A stretch of 64,000 nt of DNA from Antilocapra americana (GCA_007570785.1 ML662442.1:28768880-28832879), one strand, 5' to 3'. Numbered from the stretch's first letter, positions 11,378-23,324 are shown. The notes: generated by a model from the letters alone, not told the origin. Numbers and translations are program-made.

Positions 11378-12623
11378 TTATCTTTTTTTAAAAAAATCAA
11401 ATTTCAGTTTTGAGTTGGTCATACCAGGGTGTAATATCCAATCAAGACCTGGAACCACAGAAAACAGATCATTTAACTGATTTTTTCTTTCAAAGGCAGC
11501 CAATCAGTTAGCACTGAAGGCAAACTTCAAGCTTCTCAGGGGCAGTGACCTGTTCTGCCTTTTTCATCTCTGCATTCTTTGAACCCTAAAGAGTTCTGGA
11601 TGAGGACTGACTCATTCAGTGTCTGACAAAAATGAAAGAATGAATAAATGAATGACAGAAACCAGGGGAAAACATGGATATCCTGATTCTCAGCCCCAGA
11701 CGTTTTAGTTTTATCCTTATTCTGTGCCTAACATCGACTGGAAGCCTTTATCAATATGCCTTTGCCTTCATGCTCTGCAACCTTCTCCTGAGTCAGTGTG
11801 CATAACACAAAGAGGGAAAATAAACAATTTACTAAACGAGCTTTGTACTATGAACAGAGAGCAACACTGAAAAATATATTTGATAAAATGTTGATGTATG
11901 GAAGAAAAAAAATGTTCAAATAAGTTTTGAATCCATTAAAAAGTGGGACCTCCCACTGTGTTCATTTATTTTACCAACTGTCTCATGTAGCTACTAGATT
12001 CACTACATTTACCTAATCCTCCATAACTGTTCAAGACTTAGATATTTTTTGCAAGAAAAAAAAATATACTTCTGTACAAACCCCCTGCATAATTTTTCTG
12101 ATGTGAAAGAGCTTATTAATGAAAAAGAAAATTCTGAGATCAGTTCTCAGCCCTGGACAGAAACCTACAGTGTAAATCAAAAACATCTTTATTCCTCAGT
12201 GTTCCTAAATATACCTGTGTGATTTGAAAAAGTTGTCACTGAATTACTACTCATGCAGAAGACAGAAAATTAAATGGGTGACTATTTAAAGAAAATTACA
12301 ACTAATAGAAACAGCAGATTTACAAAGTCACTGCTCTGCTTCAGAAATCCTTGAGTGTCTCTTAAGTCTTAAAGGAGAGACCCCCTAATGGATTTAGATG
12401 TTTCAGATTCAATTTGTATACACTTGCTTCTTTGTTGTAAAGTTAGAACAATGTTTATCTATAAAAGCTATTGCTTTCTTCCTTTCTTTTTTCTCCTATA
12501 AACATAGACCCTAATGTCCAGTTATATGAAACTATTTTGAGTAAGATACTATACAAATTGCCAACATCCAGAAAAAAAAAAGGAAGAAGATAAACTTTAT
12601 ACTCAAACCCGAAATCTTACAGT
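11378..12623. other. Unassigned stretch
   Basis: No repeat, RNA or coding signal recognised. A 71-codon frame at 11151-11366 overlaps the 5S pseudogene and is spurious. Confidence 0.5.
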
Positions 12624-12634
12624 AAGAAAACCAA

Positions 12635-14458
12635 AAACACTGATGAAACAAATCAAAGAGGACACAAACAGATGGAGAAATGTGCCGTGTTTGTGGATTG
12701 GAAGAATCAATATAGTGAAAATGAGTATACTACCCAAAGCAATCTATAGACTCAATGCAATTCCTATCAAGCTACCAGAGGTCTTTTTCAGAGAATTAGA
12801 ACAAATAATTTCACAATTTGTATGGAAATACAAAAAACCTCATATAGCCAAAGCAATCTTGAGAAAGAAGAATGGAACTGGAGGAATCAGCCTACCTGAC
12901 TTTAGGCTATACTACAAAGCCACAGTCATTAAGACAGTATGGTACTGGCACAAAGACAGAAATATAGATCAATGGAACAAAATAGAAAGCCCAGAGATAA
13001 ATCCACGCATCTATGGACACCTTATCTTTGACAAAGGGGGCAAGAATATACAATGTAGAAAAGACAACCTCTTTAACAAGTGGAGCTGGGAAAACTGGAC
13101 AGCCACTTGTAAAAGAATGAAACTAGAACACTTTCTAACACCATACACAAAGATACACTCAAAATGGATCAAAGATCTAAGCAAAAGACCAGAAACTATA
13201 AAACTCCTAGAGGATAACATAGGCAAAACTCTCTCCGACATAAACCAAAGCTGGATCCTCCATGACCCACCTCCCAGAATATTGGAAATAAAAACACGAA
13301 TAAANNNNNNNNNNNNNNNNNNNNNNNNNNNNNNNNNNNNNNNNNNNNNNNNNNNNNNNNNNNNNNNNNNNNNNNNNNNNNNNNNNNNNNNNNNNNNNNN
13401 NNNNNNNNNNNNNNNNNNNNNNNNNNNNNNNNNNNNNNNNNNNNNNNNNNNNNNNNNNNNNNNNNNNNNNNNNNNNNNNNNNNNNNNNNNNNNNNNNNNN
13501 NNNNNNNNNNNNNNNNNNNNNNNNNNNNNNNNNNNNNNNNNNNNNNNNNNNNNNNNNNNNNNNNNNNNNNNNNNNNNNNNNNNNNNNNNNNNNNNNNNNN
13601 NNNNNNNNNNNNNNNNNNNNNNNNNNNNNNNNNNNNNNNNNNNNNNNNNNNNNNNNNNNNNNNNNNNNNNNNNNNNNNNNNNNNNNNNNNNNNNNNNNNN
13701 NNNNTCTACAAGCAATAAATGCTGGAGAGGATGTGGAGAAAAGGGAACCCTCTTACACTGTTGGTGGGAATGCAAACTAGTACAGCCACTATGGAAAACA
13801 GTGTGGAGGTTCCTTAAAAAACTGGAAATAGACCTGCCATATGACCCAGCAATCCCTCTGCTGGGCATATACACCGAGGAAACCAGAATTGAAAGAGCCA
13901 CGTGTACCCCAATGTTCATCGCCACGTTGTTTACAATGGCCAGGACATGGAAGCAACCTAGATGCCCATCAACTGACGAATGGATAAGAAAGCTGTGGTA
14001 CATATACACAATGGAATATTACTCAGCATTAAAAAAAATTCACTTGAATCAGTTCTACTCAGATGGACGAAACTGGAGCCCATTATCCAGAGTGAAGTAA
14101 GCCAGAAGCAAAAACAACAATACAGTATATTTATGCATATATATGGAATTTAGAAAGACGGTAATGAGAACCCAGCATGCGAGACAGCAAAAGGAACGCA
14201 GATGTATAGAATAGACTCGTGGACTCTGTGGATAAGGGTAAGGGTGGGATGATATGGTAGAATGGCATTGAAACATGTTAGTTATCATATGTCTAATCAA
14301 TCGTCAGCCCAGGATTGATGCTTGGGGCTGATGCATCGAGATTTCCCAGGGGGAGGGAGGAGGGAGGGAGGATGGAGGGGGGTTCTGGAGGGGGAGCATA
14401 TGTAAACCCATGGTGATATCATGTCATTGTATGGCAAAACTAATTAAAAAAAAAAGAA
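12635..14458 (+). mobile_element. L1 LINE, 5'-truncated, ORF2 C-terminus open
   Basis: A young-looking ruminant L1. The reading frame from 12643 to the TAA at 14098-14100 stays open on both sides of an N gap and encodes the C-terminal part of ORF2p. This includes the cysteine motif [18 protein letters not shown] just after the gap. The 3' UTR has a G-rich tract (about 14348-14396) and an A-rich tail to about 14458. The flanks aagaaaaccaa at 12624-12634 and 14459-14469 are identical and read as an 11-base TSD, which fixes the 5' truncation point. It lacks ORF1, the endonuclease and the RT core, so it cannot move by itself. Confidence 0.93.
13305..13704. other. Assembly gap of 400 N inside L1
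   Basis: Exactly 400 N. Alignment by eye to the related antisense L1 copy puts the left edge at its base 48484 and the right edge at 48137, so that copy has 346 bases here. The two lengths differ by 54, a multiple of three, so the L1 frame is kept either way. Confidence 0.97.
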
Positions 14459-14469
14459 AAGAAAACCAA

Positions 14470-16091
14470 TGAGGACTTTTTAAAAAAGAATTTCTTGAAG
14501 ATTCCAGAGACCCATAGGTTATTCTGTTACAACTTTCATTTTGTGTATAGAATGTTTAGTCTTTCCTCAAGGTGAAACATTGCCAAGATGAATCCAATCA
14601 TATTTTTCTTCTAACATCCTAAGACAAAATCTTCTATGAAGAAATCACATTCTACCAAATGGCATGGAAATATCTATGTAGAAAAATGCCATGACCACCA
14701 GTGGCACACACATTTGCAGTCAGAACTATTGCTGCAGATCAAGTGAGAACCAGGTCAGTCAGATGAAGACATAGATAATTGTTTAAAAATTATCATGAAT
14801 TTGGGAGATTTCTGTAATAATAGACCCAGAGAAGCAAGCAATCCTCAGCAAGTGGGGCTGATAGGATACCAACACAAATGTCATGATTTCTCTGAACTCT
14901 ACTTGCTTCCTATGATGAAATTATTGTGAACAGGAGAAAAATATAATGAATGTAAAACACTCAATATGATGCTCCCATATAGAATACATTCAATAGCTTA
15001 GATATTATGTTGATGTTAGTGCTGCTGATGGTGGCATTGTCTTTTCTAAATTAAATGCTTAAAATATCCTCTCTTAGTTCTGAAAAAAAATTGAAATTCC
15101 CAGATTTTATATTAAATACTAAAGTCAAATGTGTCTTTGCAAAAATATCTCTGAAGGAGTCTAAGAGATGCAAAGGGAATTCTTATCTTAAAAAGGATGC
15201 TGGCCAGCAGAGCAAGGAGTTTGGAGGTCCCAAATGACGACATTCCACTGTAGAAAATAACAAACAGAAACAGTTAAAGTAGAATCAGGAAGCCAGAGAG
15301 GAAGCTCTCATGCCCTACCTACCATGATAGCAGAGCTGAACAGGAAGGAGAAATATTTCCTCTACTTGCCTGACAAGAGCTCAAAACTCAGCCAATGACA
15401 AGTTACTGTACTACACTTTGAACTCTCAATTTCTCCATTGGACTATTTCCTTACCATAGCCCTCCTAGTTTCCTTTCCCTCTCTGAAAGAATTCTCTCCT
15501 TTCTTTGGGGGGACTTGCACATGGCTCACTGTGCTTGTAGACCTTGAACTGTAGTTCTTTGCTGATCCCCAAAAAACCAAATTTTCCTGAAGAAATAACT
15601 GGCAGTCTGTTTTAGGTCAACATCATCATGCTATCACTAGCTAAGTAAAAGATAAGAGTTTAAGATGAGAGAAGGAGGAATAAAGAAGACAATCACTTTC
15701 CTACAGAAAAGTTAGCCTGAGGGTTCTCTGAAGGCAGCTATTCATTGCTAATGCTGTTAAGATCCAGTAATTCAATAAACACATTTATACTGAGGGGTCA
15801 CTCTCCCAGGCACTAAAGTTCTAAGAATATGGCATGTCCCTTGTTCCCCAAAAAGTCACCAGAAATCAATGTGATTTGCCTCAACCTTCTTGAACTTCAC
15901 TTCACTTTCACTTCACAAACTTTGGGACAGAATGAATGTGGCAATAGTTCAAAGGAAATAAGTTGTCCTGAACATGAGGCCTAGAGGTGGCTGATGATGG
16001 ATCTCAACATGTGTATAATTACAAAAACAAGACGAAGAGGTTGCTCTAGCACTTCTCATAATACCAGCACACATACTTTAATTGCCAGCTT
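14470..16091. other. Unassigned stretch
   Basis: Mixed AT-rich sequence. A 60-codon frame at 15055-15237 is not recognised, and no element boundary is visible. Confidence 0.5.
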
Positions 16092-16100
16092 ACTTGTCCA

Positions 16101-16297
16101 CTGGTTGCTCAGACAGTAAAGAATTTACCTGCAATGCAGGAGACCCAGGTTCAATCCCTGGATCAGGGAGACCTCCTGGAGAAGGAAATGGCAACCCACT
16201 CCCGTATTCTTGCCTGGAGAATTTCTTGGACAGAGGAGCCTGGCAGGATACAGTCCATGGAGTTGCAAAGCATCAGACACGACTGAGCGACTAACAC
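16101..16297 (+). mobile_element. Bov-tA SINE with 9-bp TSD
   Basis: The tRNA-like head (from ttgctcagacagtaaag) is followed by the BovA body, ending at gactgagcgactaacac. The TSD acttgtcca is perfect at 16092-16100 and 16298-16306. Confidence 0.95.
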
Positions 16298-16438
16298 ACT
16301 TGTCCATCTACCCCACTGGATTCTGAGACCTGCAGGGTCCAATTTGTGCTTGCTCATCGTGACTTCCCAGACCTAGCATGGTGTGTGACTGTAAGAAAAA
16401 ATTTTTGAAAATGAATTATTCTGTAACTTTCTTGGCTT

Positions 16439-16653
16439 GTGTGTGCTTAGTCACTCAGTTATGTCCAACTCTTTGTGACCCAATGGACTGTAGCCCACCT
16501 GGCTCCTCTGTCTATGGGATTCTCCAGGCAAGAATACTAGAGTGGGTAGCCATTCCCTTCCCCAGGGTATCTTCCCAGCCCAGGAATTGAACCCAAGTCT
16601 CCTACACTGCAAGCAGATTTGTTACCATCTGAGCCACGAGGGAAACCTGTCAC
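16439..16653 (-). mobile_element. Bov-tA SINE with 9-bp TSD
   Basis: Antisense copy, about 140 bases from the preceding SINE and in opposite orientation. The TSD tcttggctt is perfect at 16430-16438 and 16654-16662. The two SINEs together form an inverted pair that could fold in RNA. Confidence 0.94.
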
Positions 16654-16662
16654 TCTTGGCTT

Positions 16663-18439
16663 AGCTCACTCTGATTAAACATGATTTAATTTTATTCATT
16701 AACATTAGAAAGGTTATAGGCTTTTAAATAACAGTGACCAGTAGTAGGATTGTGAATGGTACTAATAAAGAAGTGAGAATTAATATTTTATCAACATAAG
16801 CCAGAAGAGATCTATGAGGAAATAGGAAACCAACCAAATTTGAAAACAGAACTATTATCACCTTGTAGTTGAAATATGAGAGTATCTGTATAGGATGTGT
16901 GGGCTCATTTAGAATGTAAAGCAATACAGGAGAACATGTTAGAACTTCTTTCTCACTGGTTGTGTAATGAGTTTCACTTCACACAAATCCGGCCTAAGTT
17001 ACTTCAGAAGGTTCTATTTAGAAGAGAAATGGATATGTTAATGTATTCCCAGCACTAAAAGATATGAAATGAGCATGCATGCTTTTCCCCAGTAATGATT
17101 GTTTTCTTAATAAAGGACCAAGGTTAAAGTAAACAAAAGAAAAAAGAGGAACACAGAGAGAAGACAAAGAATTAGACAAATGCAGATTCTTATTTTAAAA
17201 AGAATCATTTGAGCAGTATACTATCTTTTCAACACCAACTTGCATACAGGGTAGTTATCGACAGTATAAAGAAAAGAAAACTTCTTCCTCTCCTCCACCA
17301 GCTGACACTAACATTCTGATGGCTGTACCTTTTTCCACCCATCTTCCTCTCTTTTAGGGACTGAGATTTTTACGGAGATATTGTCCAGACAGCAAAAGCA
17401 AAGGAGTCCCAAAGGGGTCTGTGATTTCTTAGGAAAGAATACCAAAAGAATGTGCCAAAAGAAATAAAGTCACAGATCATAAATTCCAAAAGCACTAACC
17501 AGACCTCTGAGGAATCAAAAGAAGTAAGAAATTTATTAAGAGGATTAATCTGATTGAAAGCCAGGTGTGTAGCTAGTCATGCTTTTCTTTAACTCATGCA
17601 ACACATAAAAAGAAAAAGTGACCTAACTGACAAGCAATTGCAAGTCTTAATGACTGAATACACAAGGATATAAGGAATTTGAGATAACAAAAATAATAAA
17701 ATATGAAACATTTCATGACTCCCAAGGAATTTTACAGTATAGAAGGCAGGGTGCTGGAGGAAACCTAGATTGAGGCCTTGACCTAATCCATCATGAGAGC
17801 TTACACTATTTTTCATTCACTTCACTCTAGAGGCAGAAGACTATATTTATCTATAATGGAATGCTAATGAATGCAAATATTGCAAGACCATAAAATAATG
17901 CTTTGCTAAGACATCACAAGATAACTCCTGAAGGAGAAAGCAAATAAAGATGATAAATTAATTCAGATCAGAAAAACCCGTACTTTTGCACTTGCTTTAT
18001 TCTTAAGAAATATGAAGTAAAAGGAATAGGATTGATGTTGAAACTAGGGATTTAGGTTAGACATCAGAAAAAATTCTCAAATGATAAAGCAGTGTAAATC
18101 AAGAAAGTGGTTACCAAATTCTAAGGTTGAAGTTGGGTTCCTAAAGAAAGATATTGTTTGTTTATATCTAACAATCATATTTTAACACAAGAATGGTAAA
18201 GTGCAATCTGCTTCTTAGAATAACTGTAGAAAAAACTATGCATATATTCCTATGATATTTTTTGCTTTGTGTTTTTTGAGGATTGTGTATATTTTTAGGA
18301 TATAAAACAGGAGAAGTGTAGGATGATAAACATATATTTTTTAATCAAGAATGGTGGACTTAACCTCTTACGGGAATTTTGTTGGATGTCTTATCTATGT
18401 TATACTGTTTAAATGACATGATTACCGCATGAAGTATAT
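16663..18439. other. Unassigned stretch
   Basis: Long AT-rich block with no recognised repeat. Frames at 16724-16924 and 17589-17816 (minus) are 66 and 75 codons and match nothing known to me. Confidence 0.5.
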
Positions 18440-18550
18440 CTTACTATTTATGGGTCTTATTATTAATTGCTTAAAGACAAGAAAACTGAGACTAACATCA
18501 TTGAAGGTAATTGCACAAAGCCACACAGCTAGGAAGTAGCAGAGCACATG
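18440..18550 (-). mobile_element. MIR SINE fragment
   Basis: The antisense MIR core is visible as gaaaactgagactaac and then cacacagctaggaagtagc with agagcac. Only the middle of the element remains. Confidence 0.65.
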
Positions 18551-19062
18551 GACAAGTCTTATGCTATTCCCCTCAGATTTTTTTTTTATTTATTTATATG
18601 ATCCTCAAAGTTGCTCCTGGTCCTAGAATTATGGGTGATTTATTCTAATAGAGAACATTTTTTTTCTTTATTTCTATAAATGTGTAAAATTCATTATTTC
18701 CCCTCATCCTCCTATAATCAAAGAAAAAAAAAATCCACTGTAGGAATGGTCTAGCTGAGAGATGTCTCAATCTCTAAGAAAGTAAGATAGTAGGGGAGAG
18801 AACAGGCAAGATTTAACAATTTCTTGGAATATGTGGTCAGGAGATGGGAATCCTTGATAATGAAAAAAATAGAAATAAAAGAGAAAGAATAGGCTCATGT
18901 GGGAAAAAATGCTTTCAACGTTGGACATGAGCGCTTAATAATAAGATGTTTTGCCATGTCAGTAATTAAATCTATCTGGATATGGTCCAAGGTAGACTTT
19001 CCTTTCAGTTGTTCTTTACAGCGTAATGAAACATTCATGAATCATTTTTGTGGACCAATAAG
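18551..19062. other. Unassigned stretch
   Basis: Contains T-rich and A-rich runs (about 18580-18600, 18655-18665, 18722-18732) but no element I can name. Confidence 0.45.
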
Positions 19063-19071
19063 ATGTTTAAG

Positions 19072-19289
19072 CAATCTTCCCTGGTGGCTCAGAGGTAAAG
19101 AATCTGTCAATGCAGGAGACATAGGTTCAATATCTGGGTTGGGAAGGTCCCCCGGAGAAGGAAATGGCAACCCACCCACTCCAGTATTTTTGCCTGAGAA
19201 ATCTCATAGAAACAGGAGCCTGGCAGGCTACAGTCCATGGAGTTGTAAAGAATTGGACACAACTTAGCAACTAAACACCAACAACAAAA
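19072..19289 (+). mobile_element. Bov-tA SINE with 9-bp TSD
   Basis: Full head plus BovA body, ending in a degenerate caacaacaaaa tail. The TSD atgtttaag is perfect at 19063-19071 and 19290-19298. Confidence 0.94.
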
Positions 19290-19298
19290 ATGTTTAAG

Positions 19299-20462
19299 TC
19301 AGGTAAATATTTGACATTTAAAAATTTGTTCTTTATAAATAGTAATATGCGCCATATTATGAGTACATGCATTAAATATAAAAATAGTTCATAGCAGATA
19401 CTAAGTTAATAAATTCACCATAGCATTGAAAATGTGCCTCCCACTACCAGAAAAATCTCATACTGAATATTGAATACTTCCTCTAAGAGAAAGAAAACAT
19501 AGCTAATCACAACAGGGAGGTATTATCTCCAGTTCTACTAAGAAAGTTCCTGAATTTTAACTTCTCTGCAGCAGCAGACTGAGGAGACTTCAAGTACCAT
19601 CTCATGTAAAACTATAGTACATATAGTGACTACATTGAAATGCTTAAAAGACTTGAAAATCTAACATCTAGCCATGGATATGATACTTCATTTGTGATAT
19701 ATAAAATTATATGAATTCTATGAATGCAGCAATACTATAACGAAAAGCAATGTTAGGAAAATCCAAGCTAGTCCACTGGTTTTAAAATTCAGCATAATCT
19801 GGCTGTCATTTACTTGGTAATATCATTGATATTAAAGACTTTATAGCCTCAAAAGTGTAATTTCTTCTCTGCTTATGATATTTTGGCCCTTTGATGATGA
19901 ACGCTATTAAGGTGCCTAGTGTCTGCCTCTCTTTCCACTATCTTTTCCCTCAAATAAATGGTGTGAAACTCCTGAATGAAGTGCTACTCTTTTAATTGTG
20001 CCTGCCAATGGGGTGATTTTCATCTTAAATGATTCAGGTAATAATTTCATACTTGCTATGCAAAGGGGATATGAGACTCTTTTTGCCTTACATTTTTCAC
20101 TTCAATGAAGTGTCATATAGAGCCAGTTTTTACTAAAAATATGGGCAATGATATTTTAAAATGGACATGCAATTTCCTATATGGTGGAAAAGAAAATATT
20201 TCTAGAAATGTGGTGGTAATTGCATTTTCTAAACTGGCAAAGGCTGAAGAGACTGTTTTACTCTTAAAAGATGAGAGTTGTCATAAGAATTTACTCCATG
20301 GGTACAATTAAAAGAGCTGATCAGGAAATATAAGGAAATATTTTGTCCTTCTCCTATTATATTTCTGAAAGAGGAATGAAAGAGCAGAAAGCAGACTGTT
20401 CTAGAATTTAACACTTTAAAATAACCCCACTCAAAAATGTTTGATGCCCACTGCCAATAAAA
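19299..20462. other. Unassigned stretch
   Basis: AT-rich, no repeat boundary recognised. The frame at 20105-20311 (68 codons) is unremarkable. Confidence 0.5.
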
Positions 20463-20879
20463 TGGAGAAGGCAACGGCACCCCACTCCAGTACTCTTGCC
20501 TGGAGAATCCCATGTACAGAGGAGGCTGGTGGGCTGCAGTCCATGGTGTTGCTAACAGTCAGGCATGGCTGAGCGACTTCACTTTCACTTTTCTTTTTTT
20601 CTTTACATTATCATGTTGGTTTTGTCATACATTGACATGATGCCTCCATGGGTATACATGTGTTCCCCTTCCAGAACCCCCTCCCACCTCCCTCGCAATT
20701 CCATCTCTCTGGGTCATCCGGTTTTCACTTTCATGCACTGGAGAAGGAAATGGCACCCCACTCCAGTGTTCTTGCGTGGAGAATCCCAGGGACGGGGGAG
20801 CCTGGAGGGCTGCCGTCTATGGAGTCGCACAGAGTCGGACATGACGCAAAGTGACTTAGGAGCAGCAGCAGCAGCAGCC
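20463..20879 (+). mobile_element. BovA2 dimeric SINE, split by an L1 tail
   Basis: The left monomer (20463-20587) ends in the ttcactttcact linker. The right monomer (20734-20879) begins at tgcactggagaag and ends in the diagnostic (CAG)n tail. In ordinary BovA2 dimers the linker is short. Here 136 bases of antisense L1 3' UTR lie in it. Both halves are otherwise in family order and orientation, so this is one element interrupted later. Confidence 0.9.
20588..20723 (-). mobile_element. L1 3' UTR fragment inside a BovA2 linker
   Basis: Antisense L1 tail: a T-rich start (inverted poly-A), then the inverted 3' UTR wording (ggttttgtcatacattgaca) and the C-rich inverse of the G-rich tract. The flanking ttcactttca at 20578-20587 and 20724-20733 reads as a 10-base TSD. 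The BovA2 linker is itself a ttcact repeat, which weakens that reading. Confidence 0.82.
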
Positions 20880-20974
20880 AATAAAACATGTTTTGACAGG
20901 TTGAGAAGGAGAGGTGAGAATGCACAAATATTTTGCTCAATGTCTGTGGGAAAAACAGGCTTTATAGAAGTACC

Positions 20975-21422
20975 AATACGATGTTTCCATCAACACGGAT
21001 GCAAACAGAGATTGCCATACTGAATGAGGTCACCAGAGAAGCAGGGACATTGTATGATGCCCCTTAGATGCAGAATCTAAAAAGACTTGATAGAAATGAA
21101 CTTATTTACAAAACAGAAACAGACTCACAGACTTAGAGAACTTACTTGTGGTTGCCAGGGAGGAAGGATGAGGGGAAGGGGTGGTTAGGGAGTTTGGGAT
21201 GTACAGGTGTACACTGCTATATTTAAAATAGATAACCCACAAGGACCTATTGTGCAGCACATGGAACTCTGTTCAGTGTTATGTGGCAGCCTGGATGGGA
21301 GGGGAGTTTGAGGGAGAATGGATGTATCTGTATGAATGGCTGAGTTTCTTCACTATTCACCTGAGATTATCACAACACTGTTAATTGGCTATATCCCAAT
21401 AAACATTAAAAAAAAAAAAAAG
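20975..21422 (+). mobile_element. Older L1 3' end
   Basis: It begins in ORF2 C-terminal text (acacggatgcaaacagagat) and passes through a 3' UTR of older artiodactyl L1 type, with ttgtggttgccagggagg and aaggacctattgtgcagc. It ends in aataaacattaaa and an A-run at about 21408-21422. It is more diverged than the L1 copies at 12.6 and 53 kb. Confidence 0.85.
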
Positions 21423-21717
21423 ATGTTTGGAGGATGGAGGACTTTTTCCTTTGGAGTAGAGCTTTTTCCCCAGGAGTACAAATTACGCAGTGATTATTGA
21501 CTCTTTAAACATAAAAATCAATGCTAACTTTAGATCAGTAAATTTAAGTCCAGAATGGTTAATTCATTTGACTTCAAGACCCAATATCCAGACGAATTTC
21601 TCTATATCTTCAGAATCTCAATGCAGCAACTGTAAGTGCACTAGATGTGAAAAGATGCCCCCTTAAAACATGTAGGAAAGATAAAGCCAGCTTTAAGCAT
21701 GCATAGCATAGAGCAGA
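21423..21717. other. Unassigned spacer
   Basis: Nothing recognised between the old L1 and the split MIR. Confidence 0.5.
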
Positions 21718-22260
21718 TTTAGAGCACAGGCTCTACATTCAGAGAGACTGAGTCTTTCTTTTCACTTAGTGTTGAGTCTCGGGTGATGTATCCAATCGCC
21801 AGAATATTATACTCTATGGCTTTTGTTGTTCAGTCAACTCAGTCATGTTCAACTCTCTGCAACCCCATGGAATGCAGCACACCAGGCTTCCCTGTCCTTC
21901 ACCATCTCCCACAACTTGCTCAAACTCATGTCCATTGAGTCAGTGATGCCATCCCACCATCTCATCCTCTGTCACCCATTCTCCTCCTGCCTTCAATCTT
22001 TCCAGCATCAGGGTCTTTTCTAATGAATCAGCTCTTCGCATTAGGTGGCCAAAGTATTGGAGCTTTAGCATCAGTCCTTCTAATGAATATTCAGGATTGA
22101 TTTCCTTTATGCTTACTCATGGCTTACTTTCTTTCATTTTAAAATGCACCTAATAACAATTCATTCCTGAGTTGCCATGAAGACTAAATGAAATCATCTA
22201 AGCATTTGGAATAGTGACTGGCACATAACATGCTCCTCTTATGTGAGCATTATATGAGAT
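21718..22260 (+). mobile_element. MIR SINE split by a BovB tail
   Basis: The 5' MIR part (agagcacaggctctacattc) lies at 21718-21822. The 3' part resumes at about 22115 with the gaagactaaatgaaatc and gtgactggcacataaca phrases. Together they make one MIR in plus orientation, which pre-dates the BovB insertion. Confidence 0.75.
21823..22114 (-). mobile_element. BovB LINE 3' tail
   Basis: Antisense 3' end of BovB, 5'-truncated. The flanks actctatggctt (21811-21822) and actcatggctt (22115-22125) differ by one base deletion and read as TSD. The 66-codon frame over it is a reverse shadow. Confidence 0.92.
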
Positions 22261-22617
22261 ACAACAACATATAGTATTTGTTGGCTAAGCTTTTTGTTTA
22301 CTCTGTTTCTCTTATTCTAAGGTTGACAACTCAAATTCCTACCAAGTCAGGCAAACTCCTTGTGTCAGGTTGCATTTTTTTGAAAGACACTTTTGCATAA
22401 GAAATGCATAGGGATAATGTTCTTTTCCACAAGGAAATATGATATTTTCTCATTTTATTATATGTGGCTCTCTTTCACTATAGTGGGAGAAAGTTCCTCT
22501 CCCTTATGTTTTTATAGTATACAAGAAATACTTACTTTCACTTTATTGTGAAATAATCAACAATACACATGCTATGATGATAAGACAACTGACATTTGGC
22601 CTCAAGTTTATAAGAGA

Positions 22618-22812
22618 TTAGCTCAGTAAACAATCCGTCAGCAATGCAGGAGAACCCGGTTTCTCTCCCTGGGTCAGGAAGATCCCTTGGATAAGGTCAT
22701 AGAACCCACTCCAATATTCTTGCCTGGAGAATCTCTTGGACAGAGGAGTTTGGCAGGCTACAGTCCATAGGGTCGTAAAGAGTCGGAGATGACTGAGTGA
22801 CTAACACTTTCA
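22618..22812 (+). mobile_element. Bov-tA SINE
   Basis: Diverged copy. The head starts at gattagctcagtaaacaatc and the body ends at gagtgactaacactttc. No clean TSD. Confidence 0.88.
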
Positions 22813-23111
22813 TTATTACTTTAAGAGAGGTTGAAGCAAGAAAGGACTATGTTGAGCTGAAGATACCCATCACTCTCTAAAGGAGGAAGCCACAGTTCCC
22901 CTCTAGGGATTGGTACCTCACAGGAATACGAGGTTCCAGAACATCTGATTTTTCAGTTGCACCAAAATCTGAATTTTAAGTGTATTTTTAAATACAACCA
23001 TAGCTTTGAGATAGAACAAATATTTCAATGAAGAGAGCCACACATTTTTTTTTCCGCTTCCCAGTGCATATAAAAGCTGTGTTTACATTATAGTCTATTA
23101 AGCATGTAAAA
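22813..23111. other. Unassigned spacer
   Basis: Contains a T10 run near 23045-23054. Nothing else stands out. Confidence 0.45.
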
Positions 23112-23324
23112 GTGCATATGCTCCATTGCTCAGTCATGTCTGACTGTGACTCTATGGACTGTAGCCTGCCAGGCTCCTCTGTCCATGGGATTTTCCAGGA
23201 AAGAATACTGGAGTGAGTTGCCATTCCTCCTCCAGATTTTCTTGACCCAAGAATCAAACCCACCTCTCCTACAGCTCCTGTGTTGGTCAGTGGATTCTTT
23301 GCCACTGAGCCATCTGGGAAGCCC
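23112..23324 (-). mobile_element. Bov-tA SINE
   Basis: Antisense full-length copy, closing with the inverted start tgggaagccc at 23315-23324. Candidate TSDs are attaagcatgtaaaagt (from 23097) and attaagtgtgtaaacgt (from 23326), which differ at three positions. Confidence 0.92.

Noticed and set aside
13011..14009. 332-codon minus-strand frame
   Set aside because: It is the reverse shadow of L1 ORF2 and is bridged by 400 N.
18899..19267. 122-codon plus-strand frame
   Set aside because: Its second half is translation of a Bov-tA SINE and the first half has no recognisable protein content.
20863..20879. (CAG)n run considered as a triplet-repeat locus
   Set aside because: It is the normal 3' tail of the BovA2 SINE family and is short.
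20565..21023. 152-codon plus-strand frame
   Set aside because: It runs through a BovA monomer, an antisense L1 tail, another BovA monomer and old L1 sequence, so it cannot be a gene.
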